64,000 nucleotides of DNA, taken from the NCBI GenBank assembly GCA_008477525.1, contig SPDT01000001.1, positions 1,240,001 through 1,304,000 on the forward strand. The letters run 5' to 3'. Of the stretch, positions 1 through 14,700 are shown piece by piece (the stretch's first letter is position 1; each line of letters starts with the position of its first letter). The stretch is from Hypomyces perniciosus (Eukaryota > Ascomycota > Sordariomycetes > Hypocreales > Hypocreaceae). The notes under the pieces are model-generated. The model made no database searches. It had not been told where the DNA came from and saw only the letters and a list, made by a program, of their open reading frames with translations. The position numbers and the translations under genes are program-made.

Positions 1-290
1 GTGTAGCCAGCCACCTTATGGCTATGAATACCGAACACAATGACTCCCCATGTCACTGAAAGGGTATTATGGGTATCCATTACAACGAGAAAATGGCCGA
101 GACTCTATTTCGTTATCGAATGGCAGCAAGTATATACATAAATTGAGATGGGTTTTGTGGCAACGTTCTAAATGATGGGCAAAGATAATGATTTACGTTG
201 CGGCTTTTATGGTTATGTGTTTGCATTGGCTTTTTAGTCCCCTTGTCTGTTCTAGTTAGCTTCGACACGAATCTCGAGCAGTCTGCTGTC
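1..290 (-). pseudogene. Distal fragment of the kinase-like domain, cut off by the hAT insertion
   Basis: Read on the minus strand from 290 downward, this flank begins with the codons DSRLLEIRVEAN and then meets a stop. On the other side of the 34-kb block the same frame reads HLVP immediately before the duplicated 8 bases, so deleting the block and one duplication gives a continuous HLVPDSRLLEIRVEAN. This matches, from memory, the region after GMRDEAPVA in a fungal P-loop kinase-like domain. Below about 255 no convincing coding remains, so the end of the gene has decayed or was deleted. The assignment of the first dozen codons is firm; that of the rest of the interval is weak. Confidence 0.6.
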
Positions 291-311
291 CAGGGCTGCA
301 TCCCGATCAAA

Positions 312-882
312 CAAAGCAAATCTGGACCCTACATTTAACTATTTGATCGAATTTCAATGCTACATTTAACTGTTTAACCAGATTTAATTTGATTTGATAC
401 ATTTAATTAGGTGATACTATTCCTAATTCCTTAGTGCCTTTATCCCTTAATTTCCTTAATATTAATACTAATTTAATCGCTCTGCTTCTCCCTTTTAAGA
501 ATAAAATTCCTTTTAAGTGTAATTACACTTTTTTGCAGCTAATTCTTTAAGTATATTACCTTTTTAAATATTAATAGCTTTATAGAAAGTCGCTAAAAGG
601 TTAATATTAACTTAATAAAACTAAAAGCTTTTTTATAGTTAACAGTTATAATAAGAATTGCCAATATATTAAAGGTAAATTTATTAAAGGTTAGAAATAT
701 ATATTAATATAATATCTATTACTATATTAAGTTATTAACTTTTAAAAGTAAATTAAAGTAATAATATTTCTTAAGTTTAAAGCTATTATTAAATAGTTTT
801 ACTATTTTACAATTAAACTATTATTAATAGTAACTCTTTTCTTTATTTTTCTTTAATATTAAAAAGGAGTTTTTTAATACTA
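312..882. other. Left arm of the hAT element, no readable gene
   Basis: This stretch lies between the left inverted repeat and the duplication of element A. Two degenerate copies of a roughly 30-bp unit starting CTACATTTAACT lie at about 331 and 360, followed by TTTGATTTGATAC. Beyond 400 the sequence is dominated by TA, AA and TT steps, and all frames are broken by stops. No coding feature can be supported. Confidence 0.6.
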
Positions 883-1189
883 GATTTTGTAACGGGTGTA
901 GCCTAACTGGAAAGCATACAGTTAGGGCACCTCTGTATTGTCTATCTATAGCTAAAGGAAGGAAGCTCTATACTAGCTATATATGCGTTATATAGTTGTG
1001 CGTATAGGGTTGTGGCTGAGGTGGTTTCCTAATTAGGTAAGCGGTCTAGTATTAGTTGTATTTCTGGATTCGGCGTAGTCGTGATTCCGGGAGACATAGC
1101 CTAGCCTGTAACATTACCCCCCCTTCTTACAGTGGCTCTCTCCTTAGGCGCCGTTACTTCGCTGGCGCATAGCTGTTAAGTGGCCTATC

Positions 1190-1400
1190 GTTAGATTCGA
1201 TTGGGCTATATTTAGATATATAGTTATCGAGAGCTGCTGTATCTTTAAATACGTGTATCGGTTCCCAGGTTGGCTGTATATATCCTTTCCACTGTATTAA
1301 TGCTTCGCGGAAAGAGCCGCGACCTCGCCGCTTAATCCTCGCGCAGAGGACCTCTTTAACTTCCTATTCATCCTTACTATCCACTTATATTAGTAGTAGT
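1190..1400 (-). pseudogene. Chromodomain-like C-terminus of the element A polyprotein
   Basis: On the minus strand this segment reads through a basic stretch into ALIQWKGYIQPTWEPIHVF and then AALDNYI. This matches the chromodomain pattern of chromovirus integrases (WKGY, then TWEP, then an acidic or helical tail). In such elements the domain is thought to steer integration toward marked chromatin. The segment is noticeably less AT-rich than the rest of element A and has no internal stop over about 50 codons. It sits close to the polypurine tract and 3' LTR, as expected for the C-terminal end of pol. Confidence 0.75.
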
Positions 1401-2844
1401 TAAGGGTTATTTAAAATCTGGCCTGGAAAGGGGTTATCGGCCACTCTTTTTAGCAGGTTAACGTAAAATCGCGGGTATATACCAGTTAATACGCCTAGTT
1501 CTACTATATAAAGGCTAATAACCTTTATTACTATATATTTATAATATAGGGCATTAAGCTTTTTAGAAGGCTAGGGAGTATTATAATTGCCGAGGTATAG
1601 CCAGACTTTATCTCTTACTTTATATCTTTTAAAGGGGCCTTACTGCTAGTTTGCGGAATCTTTATAGCATTATTATATAGTAGCAAGTACTGCTTAGGTA
1701 AAGGCAGTTACTTTTTCTAGTCTTTTAACTATTTCTTTTACAGCCTTCTCCTTTAAGTCCTTTAATCTAATAGCTTTATTTTCTTTTATATATAGCTAAA
1801 GGGGTTCTATATAGTAGCTATACTTAAGGAAAAAGGGGCTTATTTAGATAGCTGTATATTCGCGGTTATTTAAAGTTAATTACATTACTGGGAAAAGGTC
1901 TCTTTAATTGCTCTAAAAGTAGTTTATATATACTTTAAAGTATACTTAAATCTTTTAGTTGCTCCTCTCTAGTCTGCTATTAGTTTATAGGTAATATACT
2001 GTACTTAGGCGTTGCTGGGTTCCTGCTAGTTTATAGAAAGCTTTTTAAAAGCGGCTAGTCTAATTAAATCCTTAGTCACTAACTATAGACCAGGGTATCC
2101 TATAAAACTAATAGTAGCATTAAAGGAACCTCTTTATATATACTTTTACCTCTATACTCTTTATTACCTTAAAAGTAATATTTTTAATAAGCTGGTCAAT
2201 AATAACTTAAAGGTATTATACCTATATCAGTCTTATAGGTAATAGGTTAACTATAAAGTCTATAGCTAGGTTACTGCGGATATATTAGGGAATAGGTAAT
2301 AGTTTAAAGAGTCCTTGCTTATAGCTTCTCTATGCTTTTCCTCTTTTATATATACTGCAGTTATAGAGGAATTATTAGACTATACTGTTAATTCTTAGCT
2401 AAAAGAACCTACAGGAAATAATAGCTAGGGTTCTGTTATAACCTAGGTAGCCCGAGACTGCAGCATTATATTCTGCTTATATAATGCAAGTATACAGCAT
2501 TTCGCCTTCTTCTTCAGTTATAGCCAATACTTAAATACAGTCTTAGAACATTAATCTCTGTTCCTTATTAATTATATATTCTAATATCTATACTTTAAGT
2601 TAAAGGTCTGCGGGGAAAGAGCGCTCTTCCTTTTTAACTGCAGTATATACCTATTAATATACTAGGTCCTTTTAAATTATTAAGTTCTATAGGTCCTATA
2701 GTTCCTCGTTTCCGTTAAATATATATATTAAAGGGAGATTAATATCGCTATCCTTAAATCTCTATATCGCTAATGCAGCTAGGATAAATTATATATAATG
2801 GCTTAGTTTACGCTTATCGCCTTTATTAAGTGGAAGGTCTTATT

Positions 2845-4110
2845 CCCTGCAGCTTAACGCGTTAAAAGCGGCTGCCTTACTGCCTGGCCTATATTAGATT
2901 ATAAAATCGAACTAGGAAAGGAACTCTGCCCAGCGCGTCTATCGTTTAGAGAGTTTCCTGCGCGTTATAAAGAACTGTAAGTTCTTATAGTTTAAAATAA
3001 CTGTAAAGGGGTCGCAGCTATATAGCTCTGCTCTCCACTTTTCTAAACAGTAAATTACTGCCAGTATTTCTTTATTATAGATAAAATAGTTATATTTAAT
3101 AGGGCTTAGCTTTTATAAATAGTAAGCTGTAGTATAATATTCTCCTTTTTTATTCTTTTATAAAAGGACTCCTTTTAAAGTATATCCTAAACAGTCTACT
3201 TTAATAAAGGTGCATTTTATAAGATCTTAAGCTTATAGTATAAGGGCTTTAATAAAGAGGTATTTAAACTTTTAAAAGGCTGCTTCTTCTATACCTTTCT
3301 ACTAGAAAGAGGTCTTTTTTTTAGTTAGCCTTATAAGCAGGTAGGCTATCTAAGAGAACCCAGGGATAAATATCTAATAGTAATTAGTAAAGCTAAGGAA
3401 GCTTTAGACTTTTATTACTATTATAGGCGCCTGCCACTCGCTAATAGCTCGCTGCTTTTCAGGGTTATAGGCAATTCCCTTACTAGTATATATAATAAAC
3501 CTAAAGTATTTAATCTCTTTTTATATAAATATACACTTCTTAGGATCTAGGTATAGCCTAGTATTAGCAAAGGCGCGTAAAACTTGCTAGACTTTCTTTA
3601 TATAGTCCTTTTATAACCTATTAATATAAATTAAGATATTATTAAAGTATATAGATATAAAGTTATTTAAAAAGGGGTATAGTATTTGGTTAATATACTA
3701 TTAAAACGCTGCTGGTATACTGGTAAATCTAAATAGAATTACCCGCTATTTATATAAGCTATAATATATATAAAATATAGTTTTATATTCTTTTCTTTTT
3801 GCAACTTTAATTTTATAAAACGCACCTATTATATCTAGCTTTATAAACTACTTTACTTTTATTAAACTATTAAAGGTTTTAGAAAAAAGGGGGAGGGGGT
3901 AGCGATTTTGCTGCATTATTGCATTTAAGGTATAGTAGTCTATATAAAAGCGAATTCCTCTTTTAAGTTTCTGAATAAAGAGGATAAAGGCTATAGCAGC
4001 TAAACTGCTAGCTTAAATAAATCCTTTATTAAGCAAGTTGAGGAGGGTCTTTTATAATACTAATAGTTCCTTATATAATATACTGTAAAGGGGGCTTTAA
4101 AGGAGTTCTA
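2845..4110 (-). pseudogene. Reverse transcriptase and RNase H remnant of element A
   Basis: Minus-strand translation gives, in order, RT motifs (GIRFYIDYYTLNAI near 3,960, then FIKLDIIGAFYKI, then YFNNILIYIN near 3,640) and RNase H motifs (NKEILAVIYCLEKWRAEL near 3,070, then RQTRWAEFLSQFDF and YRPGSKA near 2,890). These are the Ty3/Gypsy RT and RNase H cores. The catalytic YxDD is read as YFNN and DHKN as NYKN, both G-to-A changes of Asp to Asn, and CAG and TGG codons appear as TAG. The enzyme cannot be functional. Confidence 0.85.
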
Positions 4111-6330
4111 GTTTTTTACTATATTTATTAGCTTTTAAGGGAATCTGTAAATTAACTTTAAGGCAGTATAGTGGAAGCTTAGTAGCTTTTTTTATAGAGA
4201 ATAGCGAATAAAACTTTTTATATAGTTTAAGGGGGATATATTCCTAGGGATTTATAGGTTTTTTAAGCTAGAGTACTTTTTTAATATCGGATAAGCTAAT
4301 AGCTTAAAGGAAATATACTTCCTTTTTACTGTTCCTTTTAGTGCGGCAGTATTCTGCTTGCAATATTAAGGCTAGTATAAGCCAGGCTCTTTATATAGCT
4401 TTAATATTCCCAGGCTTTTCTTTATCTGCAAATTATAGCTATAGGCTAGCTTTTCTATAGCTAACTTCCTTTTTAGCTGTATTATATATTACCTAGTTAG
4501 CCTTAACCTAAAGTTTACTAAGGATTAGGTTATAATCTAGTTAATCTACTATATAGGTATATTAACATTTAATATAGCTATATAGATCCAGGTAAATAAT
4601 AGCGATATAGCTGGTTTTTACTTTCTTATAGATCTCAGTAAATATCCTAATCTTCCTTTTAGTAATCTTAATCTGCAAAAAGTATAACTTCTAGGCAAAA
4701 GAAGAGTTTATAATAGTATAAAGGTTATAGCCAGTATCGAATAGTGCTATAATAGGTATATTCTCTATTCTGGCTTATAATATTGCTAATTCGCTAGTTA
4801 TTTACTCTTTAAACTCCTTTTATCCCTTTAGTTCTTTCTTTATAGGCTTTAACGCCTAACTTTGCATTAAAGCTAATCTTTTAACTTATCGCTAAAGTTA
4901 TCGTCTTCCTTGCCATTAATATACTAGTTATTATTATCAGACTTATAGTCGGCAATCTAGACCTAATACACCTAGGCTCTATAGCCTTTCTTGCAAAACT
5001 AGGCAATATATCCCTCCTTCCTGTAATAGTAATATATAGCCTCCCAGGCAGTATTTGCCTCGTTTACTAAAAAGCTGTATCAGCACTAGTTCTTTATATA
5101 GTTTACGCCCTTTATCTAGGTATTGCCCTTTATCTAGGTATTGCCCTTTTTATTAACTGCTTGTATATAGTCCTTTAAAGTGCAATATAGTTAAAGCTTA
5201 TTATATTTTTTCTGCTAGGAGTGGCCTATTAAGGCAGCTCCTGCGTTTTATTAGTCTAGATTTAATTGTTTAATGCAGTTAGCGATATCTTAGACTTTAG
5301 TAAGTTATTTGCTATAGGTAAGCAGCAGGTTTACTATTGCTAAGCGGAATTGTAGTTCTAGAGATAATACTCCTTTAAGGAAGATAATCTTGGCTTGGTT
5401 AGCTTAATTATTGCCGCCTGCCTTAGAGAGCTTTTATTTAAAATAGGGAAGGAAAGATAAAAGCAAAGTTTTATCTCTTTACTTAAAAGTGCGCAGCTTT
5501 TATACAGCTTAATTCTAAAGTCTTTAATCTTTATAGGTATAGTCTAGGTATTATATAAATTCTATTAGGTTATAGTTCCTATTAGTTCCTTTTAATATAT
5601 AGAAAATAGCGACTACCTGCTTAAATATAGCATTTAAACAGGAGTTAATAAAGTATTACTATTCTTTATTGCTGTTATAAAACTCTTTATTAAATTTAAG
5701 CTTCTTATATATATTTTGCGCCTATACAGTATACTCCCTTTACTTTCCTAAGAATTTAAATAGGTTAAAGAGTAGCTTCTTTTTAACTTTGAAAGCTTAT
5801 ATAAACTCTATTATAGAGGTTAATATAGGCTTTATAGTTGCGGCCTGCGCGGGTTTTTACTTAGGTTATAGAAGGAATAATATCTTATCTTCCTAGCTAT
5901 CTAGCCTTTAAGTCGCTAGTGCTATAAAGTCTAGCTTTCTTATTAATGCAGCTATTTATTCCTATAAAGGTAGAACAGCTTACTCGATCCGCGACTATAC
6001 ATTATCGCCCTTAGAGGCTTGGTCTCCGAAATTCGCTATTTTCCTTTTATAGTAAGAGTTCCGTTACTTACTGGCTAGGTAGTAGCTAAGCTATAGATAT
6101 ATAACAGGTATAGCTTAACTGGAAAGCACACAGTTAGGGCACCTCTGTATTATCTATCTATAGCTAAAGGAAGGAAGCTCTATATTAGCTATATATGTGT
6201 TATATAGTTGTGTGTATAGGGTTATGGCTGAGGTGGTTTCCTAATTAGGTAAGCGGTCTAGTATTGGTTGTATTTCCGGATTCAGCGTAGTTGTGATTCC
6301 GGGAGACATAGCCTAGCCTGTAACAGATTT

Positions 6331-6522
6331 TAATTAAATATACTTTTATTATCCTAGTTATAATATTAATACTTTTAGTATATAATAAGATTATTTTTAA
6401 TATAATAAAGCTATATAAACTAGTCCTTGCTATTCCAATAATTCTTTAATTATTTAATATTTAAGCTTAAATATAAAATAACTGTTACTATAAATAAAGG
6501 CGATTTTTTAAGCTAAGTATAA
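6331..6522. other. Middle piece of the hAT element between A and B
   Basis: These 192 bases separate the duplication of element A from that of element B. They belong to the interrupted hAT by subtraction. No motif was recognised; the composition is strongly AT-rich. Confidence 0.5.
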
Positions 6523-9500
6523 TAAATTGTCACGGCACTGACCGTGACGCGATATTGATGCCTTGTTATATAAGATCTGGTTATATAACCAGGCCCTAAC
6601 GCATTCTTAGCTATAGCTTTCTATGAAGCCTCAGGGCTTTCTTACTCTCTACAGCACAATAATAATATTTGCCTTAACCTACCTTTCCATACTATAATAG
6701 TTTATACTATCCTTTAACTCGGCTGCGCTATCGCAAGGCATATACCTAACCAATTATAAATCCCCCCTTATTCCTGAACCTATAATAATGCCTTTATAGC
6801 TTAGCCTTTACCTTTTAAACCTTATATTTATAGGAAATTAATTATAAGCGAAATAAATATAAATACCTTAAACCTTACCCTGCAGCCTAATTTAACTTAA
6901 TAGACTATAATTTTAACTATAAAGCTAATACCTTTCCTTTTTTTTTTAAAAACCTTATAAAAATCTAGTATTAATAGCGACTATATACACTTAATAAATA
7001 TAATTATTAAAAATAATAACCTTTATTATTAATTCTATCTCTTTAATTAAATAATAAAAAGGGGCTTAATTTAATAAAAAGAATAAAAGTAAACCTTTAA
7101 ATAGAAAATCGTAAAGTAGGCAATTAAAAACTAAAACCTTAAAGTACAAATTAAAGTTTAGGTTAAAGCTTTAAATATAGCTTTACTATTAAACTTTAAA
7201 AATAATAATCTATTTAGCTACTATTAAATTAAAAACTTTAAGTAATTTAATAATAAATAGAAAAATATTATTAAATATTAGTAAAAATATATTAATTAAT
7301 ATTTCTAAATTAATATCACCTTTATAGGCAATTAATTAATTTTGTTAATTAAATTTAAAAACATTTTATATATCATAAGTCTTTTAAAGGGAGATATATA
7401 TTAATTATAATAAAAAAACTTTAATATTATTATTAAAGGTCTTAATAACTCCACTTAATAGTATTAAAAGACTAATATAGTATTTCTTTTTAATTTTAAT
7501 AAATAATATAAAATATTTAACCTATCCTAAAAAATATTATAGTCTTTTAATAACCTATATATATTAAATAAGCCTTTTTAAAACTTTATAGTAAAGTTAT
7601 TTATATTAAGTAGTAAATGCAGTAAAACTATTAAATAAATAAGAAAGGCTTTAAAGATAAAGGTCTTTTAAAAGTTTGCTAATACTATAAAAATTTAAAT
7701 AATTAAGCTAAATAAATTTAATTTTATTAAATAGTATTAACTCTACTAAACTATTTATAATAAACTTTAAAAGGGCATTTACTATAATGCCCTTTATACT
7801 ATTTAAATAAATTAATATTAATAAAGCTATTAATAGTAATAGTATTAATATTAATAGTAATATTATTAATACTAATAAAATAACTAAACTACTACTTTAA
7901 TATTAGCTAGCAATTTAATATAGTTAAATACTATATATACTTTACTACTTTGCCTTTAAATCTGTCGCAAAGAATATATTATTAAAAGACTTTACTTTTA
8001 CTATAAAAAAGCAGGCTATAGCTTTAAGAAATATAATTAAAAAAAGTAATTTAATATATATTAAAAGAATCTATATTAAATATAAAACTAAAATCGCTAA
8101 ATCCAGCTATATTAGCTATACTTTAATTTAATAATACGTTAAAGCTAATAATAAAATAGCCTAGTAAAATATGATAATTAAACTTTCATAGTGCGTTAAT
8201 ATTACCTGTAATATTTAAATAACCTATGAATCTAGGCCTTAAATAATATACTCTCTTTAAATATCGATAAAAATAATAATAATAGTATTACTTTATTAAT
8301 TTTTAATCTACTTTAATTTAACTAGCTTTACCTATTAAGAATCTAGATTTAACTTATAAATTAAGGAAAAGATTAACTTTTATTAAAAGTTATAAATAAA
8401 GGTTAACTATAAATAAAACTATTATTTTAAATAAATCTACTATTATCTTTTTAATTAAAAACCCTTTAAATTTATATTAATAGATAATAAATCCCTTTTA
8501 ATATAAACTATATTATTCTTTATATATAATATCTATATTAAAAAAAACCTTTAATAGACAGCAGTTATATACTTTAAGCTTTTATTAGTTATACTTTTAT
8601 TAAATAATTTAATATTATTATTTAATAACTGCTATTTATTAAAAACCTTTTATTTATTAATAAAAGTATAGTTAATAAAATTTTAAACTTCTTTATTATA
8701 TAAACTATAATTAACTTTTATAAAAAACTTTACCTTTTCTTTATTATAAATATCTTTAATAATATACCTATAATCTTTAGCCTTTTATAGCTAAAAAATT
8801 ATAACTTTAATATTAACTAAGAGGAGTTAACTATTACTTTTAAATCTTATTACTATTATAATTATGATCTTTTAAAAAGTATAGCTAGCCTTATATAGGT
8901 TTTAATAGTAATCGAGAAAAAAGATAACTTTACTAAAGCTAATATAAAAAATATATATTACTAGTAACTAATAGTTAAAGATACCCTAAATAAAATAAAG
9001 CCTAAGTTAATTAAATAAAGAACTATACTATACCAGCAACTATTAATTAAAAATACTTTAAAAGAAATAAACTATAACTTAATTAAAAAGGGAGCCTTTA
9101 AATTATATATTCTATAAACTTTAATACTAAATTAAAATTATTATATAACCTGTAGGTATAGTAGAACTAATAATAAAGAAATATAAGTATAAAGAATCTT
9201 AAATTAAATATATATAAAGCTATAGCCAGCCTTTATAATTTACAGTTAATAATAAAAAGGAAAACCTTTATTAAAGCTATTACTATTACCTTTTAATATA
9301 TTATTTTTATAAAATTAAATTAAACTTGAAAATTAAAAAGTATATTTAAATATAGCAGATATATAAATAATAGTGGCTATAAACTTTATTACGCTTTATT
9401 AATAACTATATATCTATATAATAAACATAATTTAAAAAGAGATTAACTAAACTATTAAAATTAAAGAATTAATACCTATTATTTTATTAAAGCTTTTAAA

Positions 9501-10879
9501 TAAATTCTTCTAATAAATATTTATAGGATAAAGAGACTATATTAAAGTAAAAATAATATTATTTAAAGAAATATATAATTTTATTAATAAATATTACTCT
9601 TTAATATAACTAATAAAGATTATAGCTGTTAATATTAAAAAGTTTATAATAGGGAAACCTAAATTTAATAAACTAGATATTTTAAAAAAACTATTATTTT
9701 AATTATGAAATTTATATAATATTTTTTTATTAAAGATAATAAATAAGCTTTTTTTATAATAAACTTAAAACTATAAAATTAAAATACTGCTAAGAAAAGA
9801 CCTATTATATTAAAAAAATAGGCTATTTTTATTCAATAAACTATAAGTAATAAAAAATAATTAAGTAATAATTTAATGAAAGGATTTATCTGTAAATTAT
9901 AAATATAATGCACTACTCCCCTTTTTTTAACTGCAAAATTAAAAGGCAGCGTTTATATTTATTAAAACTATTAAAAGTTAAATAATATTAATATTCAGAA
10001 TTAATACCTATTACTATTAATTTGAAAAGCCTTTAATACTTTAAGCTGTATAAAAGTATATATAAAACTCGATATTATTACTATATTTAATAACTTTTAT
10101 ATTATTAAAAGGGATATATAGAAAATAGTATTTATTATAAAGTTTAGCCTTTTTAAAATATTAATTATATCTTTTAGCCTTTATAATATACCTATTATAT
10201 TTTAATATTATATTAATTATATTTTTTATAACCTTTTTAATTATATTTATATAGTATACTTTAATAATATCTTTATATATTTATTAAATTAAAAAAAGTA
10301 TTAAGAATATATATATAAAATTATAGCTTACCTTTAAAACACTAGCCTTTAAATTAATATTATTAAATATAAATTTAAAATAATAAAGATAAAATACTTT
10401 CATTTAATTATTACTTAACAGGAATTAAAAATAAATCTTAAAAAAGTTAAAGCTATATTAAATTAATAATTACTTAAAAGAATAAAAGACCTATAAAAAT
10501 TCTTTAACTTTATAAATTTCTATTATTATTTTATTTAAAAATATTTTAAAATAACTGCACTATTAAATATACTTTTAAGTTAACTTTAATCCTAGCCTTT
10601 TTTAACTTTAATAAACAAATAGTCTTTAAAGCTAATACCTTTAATTAAGTATTGAATAATATCCTATTATAGTATAATAAAAAAGGTATTCTTTACTTTA
10701 TTATTTTTTTTTTATAAAGTATAATATTTAAAAATATAACTATAAAATCTATAATAAAAAACTTTTAATTATTATTAAAGTAATAAAGATATAGCGCTTA
10801 AAATTATAAAGTTTATAAAAGTTTAATATTATTATAGACTATAAAAACCTTAAATACTTTACTTTAACTAAAGCCTTAT

Positions 10880-11720
10880 ATTAATAATAAGTCTAATAGT
10901 TTAAATTCCTCTTTAACTTTAATTTTTATATTACTTATTAACCTAGCTTTAAAGCTATAAAGCTTAATGCCTTAAATAGAAAAGCTAAAAAAAAGCCTAA
11001 AAATTAAACCCCTTTAATAATTAAATTAAAAATAGGCAATATACTATTCTTTTATAAAGTTTTTTAACTTTAAAGTTTAAGTAATATTTTAAAGAAATCT
11101 TATTAAATATAAAACTATATATAAAGGCTACCCTTATAGCCATAATAATACCTATAAAGGATAAATTAATTAATAATTTAATTATAGTAGTATATAAATA
11201 AAATATTATAGTAAAAGAAATAGTAACTGCACTTTAAAACTTTATTACCTGCTAATAGCTAAAAATAACTTTGCAAAAAACCTTAAATTATAATAAATAA
11301 CTATTAAATAATAAATAATAAAATCTATTATTAAAAGTAACTTTTTATTCCCTTTAATAATAAACGTTATATATAAATTCTATTTAAAACCCACTTAAAT
11401 AGCCTAGTTAAATACTTAAATAGATTTAAAACCTTAAACCTTATTAATTAAATATATTAATAGCTATAAATCTTAAAAAATATTAAAGTATTTATATAAG
11501 CCTATAAACTATATATTAAAATAGAAGCTTTATAATCTTTACTATAAAGCTTCCTTTAACTATTATTAATCCTATTTTATATATAATTAAATATATCTAT
11601 TAATTATATTATACGACTGCCTAAATCTTACTGCTATAATACTATTTATAAGTATTTATTAGTAATAGTCTATTACTTTATAAAAATATATTATTTTATA
11701 TTTATTATTTTACTATTAAT
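10880..11720 (+). pseudogene. RNase H and integrase remnants of element B
   Basis: Near 10,890 the plus strand reads a block matching the Gypsy pattern RW-FLFNFNFYITY-PSFKAIK-ALNRKA, with Arg and Trp codons turned to stops. This is the end of RNase H. From about 11,580 it reads INYIIRLPKSYCYNTIY followed by LLVIVYYFIK, the degenerate form of the integrase core DFI-GLP...LVVVDRFTK. Order and strand agree with element B. The stops and Asp losses make the product non-functional. Confidence 0.7.
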
Positions 11721-14700
11721 AAAAGAGTCAGTTAATATATTTATTTATAAGATTTACTGCTTTTATAATATATTTAATAATATTATATTAAACTATAATA
11801 TATAGTTTATATAAAATTTTTAAAAATAACTTTTAATGTAATTAAAAGTTATATTAAAACAATTATTAACTTTTTACTTTAAAATTAATAATTAAATTAA
11901 AAGAATTAATATAAATATGAAATAATACCTATAAGCTATTATTAACTTTTACTAGGATAACTAGATTTACTGGCTTTTATTAGTTAAATTTACTATGAAT
12001 AATACAATATTTAAAACTACTAGTATATTATTATTTTTTATTAATTATAGTTTTAATCCTTATTTAAAAATAAAGCCTTTATAGCTTTACCCTCTAAACC
12101 TTTCTATAGTGAAGAAAAAAAAGTTCTTTTATACTAATACTATTGCTAAATAATTTAAATATATTATTATACAGCTAAAGGCCTTTATTAAAGCTTTAAA
12201 AAACGATATAAAAAAATATAAATATATAAAAAGGCATTATTAGTCTATACTGTTAAATAAAAGGTTTTTATTAATATATAAAATATAAACACTAATTAGC
12301 TAATAAAGAAGCTAAATAATAAATAGGTAGGACTTTATATAGTAATACAGGTATATGTATAAGCTTATATTATTAGCCTGCTAGAAAATATAAAGATTTT
12401 CTTAGTTTTATATAACTCCCTTTTATAATTGAAAACAGCTATTTTACTATACTTTAAGTAAAAAATAATTAATAAAGTTAAATTAAAAAATATTTAAAGT
12501 AAAGTATTAAAAAGGAAAAATAATATAGATAAAATATAAAAGAAATAAGAATTTAAAGCACTTTTAAATTATTATAATAATAATAGATTTTATTACTTTA
12601 TTAAATAAAAATATTATATTATTATATACGAATTAGCTAAAAACCTATAAGGTTAAAAGAAAATAATACAAAGCTTTTATAAAAGAAACCTAGAAAAGTT
12701 AAGCCTATTATAATAAATACTAAAAAGAATTATAAAAAAAGAAAAAGAGGAAATAGTTAAAAAGAATCTAAAGCCTATAGATCGCTAATAAAAAACTATA
12801 TTATATTAAAACCTATAATTAAACTATATATTACTAATACTAAAAACTATTTTATTGGGGGTCACTGATATACCTAACGCACCTGCATTTCTTTTATTAA
12901 ATTTACCCAAGAAAAGTCGGCTGCTTATTTAAGCAGTTAGTGGATTAGGGGAGTATAAAAGTATAAAGATATATAAATAGACCTAGTTTAATATATAATA
13001 ACCTTTTTCCTCCTTTAATATATAACCCTACCTGTAAATATATAGCCGCTAAGGTATATAAAGGTAACTGTTAGTTACTTTTAGCTGCTGGCATTATAAT
13101 TAAATAATCTATAGTATCTTTTAAACCCTATATTACTTAATTGCTGCTTTATAGTTCTATTAAAAGCGCGGTCTTTATATTTAATACTAGTTATTGTATA
13201 TAGGTATATATATATTATATATATGTTTTAAAGTGTTAATTCCCCTTTAATAAAACTGGTAACTGAAATAAAGGGATATCTCGGAGATTATATCCTAGAA
13301 AGTAATTATTAAAGGCATTTTTATACTACTATTAAAACTTACCTTTACTTAACTATTAATAAAATTATAAGCTAACTTTACTTAATCTCTATATAAATAT
13401 AAAATCATTAGCTGAGGGAAATAGCTTAAAACCCTTTCTGCAATTATTTAATATAAATTAATATAATACTTAACTCTGAAAATGCAGTTTATTTAATTGT
13501 AATTTCTGAAAAGATGTTAAGATTAGTTAACCTAAGTGTAATGCGCTAAAATATAATAAAAAAGCAAAACCTTAAAAAACTACTAGTTAATAATACCTGT
13601 TAATCAAGAGGTAAGATCTTAAAGAAAATTATTAAAAGACTAGTTATTACAGTAAAAGTAAATATATAAGTAAAACAGTTAATACTATATAACTTAAACC
13701 CCTTTAAACTATTAATATACTATTATAACCTTTATTTCATTTATTAATAGGTAAGTTAATAGGTAGAATAGCTATAAAGGGCTAATAAAGGATATACTAA
13801 TTATTTAATTTCCTAGTATAAAGACTTTATTTTAATTTTACTAATATTTTTAGCTAGGTTTTCTTTAATACTAAATAAAAGCGCTATTTTTACTACTCTT
13901 ATAATCTTTAGTATATAGGCTATCTTTATTTATATTAAAGATATTTAAAGAAAATATAAAAAAGATAATAACTTAATATCTTATAATTAATATTAATATA
14001 TGAAATTATCTTTAAAAGACTAGCTAATTTCTTTATCTTAAGCAAATAAATGCAACCTTTTTTCTTTATTAAAAAACTCCTTACTTTAGCGGAATATATT
14101 ACTATAGCTGCTTTATTAAAAGAATATATCTCTTTTTTACTTAAAAAGGAATACTCTTTTAAAGTTTAAGCATTTAAATTAAATAACTTTAATCTATAAG
14201 GAAAAAGGCATTCTTTTAGTAAAAAACTATTTAATTAAAACTTTAACAATTTACTTGAACTTAAAGTGAAAAGGTTTAAATTAAATTAATAACCTCCTTT
14301 TAGTAGGATATTAAATATAACCTTGTCTTTAACCCTTTAATTTAAGGAATTATTTAATTATACACTTAACCTAATATTAACACTTTTTATATATATTATA
14401 ATAGAAACTAGGGAAAAGTCAGGTTTTTTAATAAAAAAAGGGAAATTATTATTTTAAAAGTTCCTCTTCTTTACTTAAACCTTTAAAAATATCTAAGGTA
14501 TAAAGCTACTATTAAGGACTAACCTTATAAGTAAATTTAATAGTAAAAATATATTTTAGTTCTTAAAAAGCTATAAATAAGAAATAAAAGATTAAAGAAT
14601 TTTAATTAAAGATTAAAAAAGGTATTTAAAACTATTTATAAAAGTAAAGGAATAGAAAATAATTTAGATTTTTATTAAAAAAGTATTAGTTAGGATAAAA

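Larger units (their letters stand above)
888..6325 (-). mobile_element. Gypsy-type LTR retrotransposon A with chromodomain (degraded)
   Basis: Direct LTRs of 226 bp lie at 888-1,113 and 6,100-6,325, starting TGTAAC and ending GTAACA, with the 5-bp duplication GATTT at 883-887 and 6,326-6,330. The right LTR shows its start as TATAAC, a transition. A polypurine tract next to the left LTR (1,114-1,130 read in reverse) fixes the element on the minus strand. Translating that strand gives integrase, reverse transcriptase and RNase H signatures with many stops in place of Gln and Trp, so the element is dead. A solo LTR of the same family is at 42,406-42,631. Confidence 0.95.
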
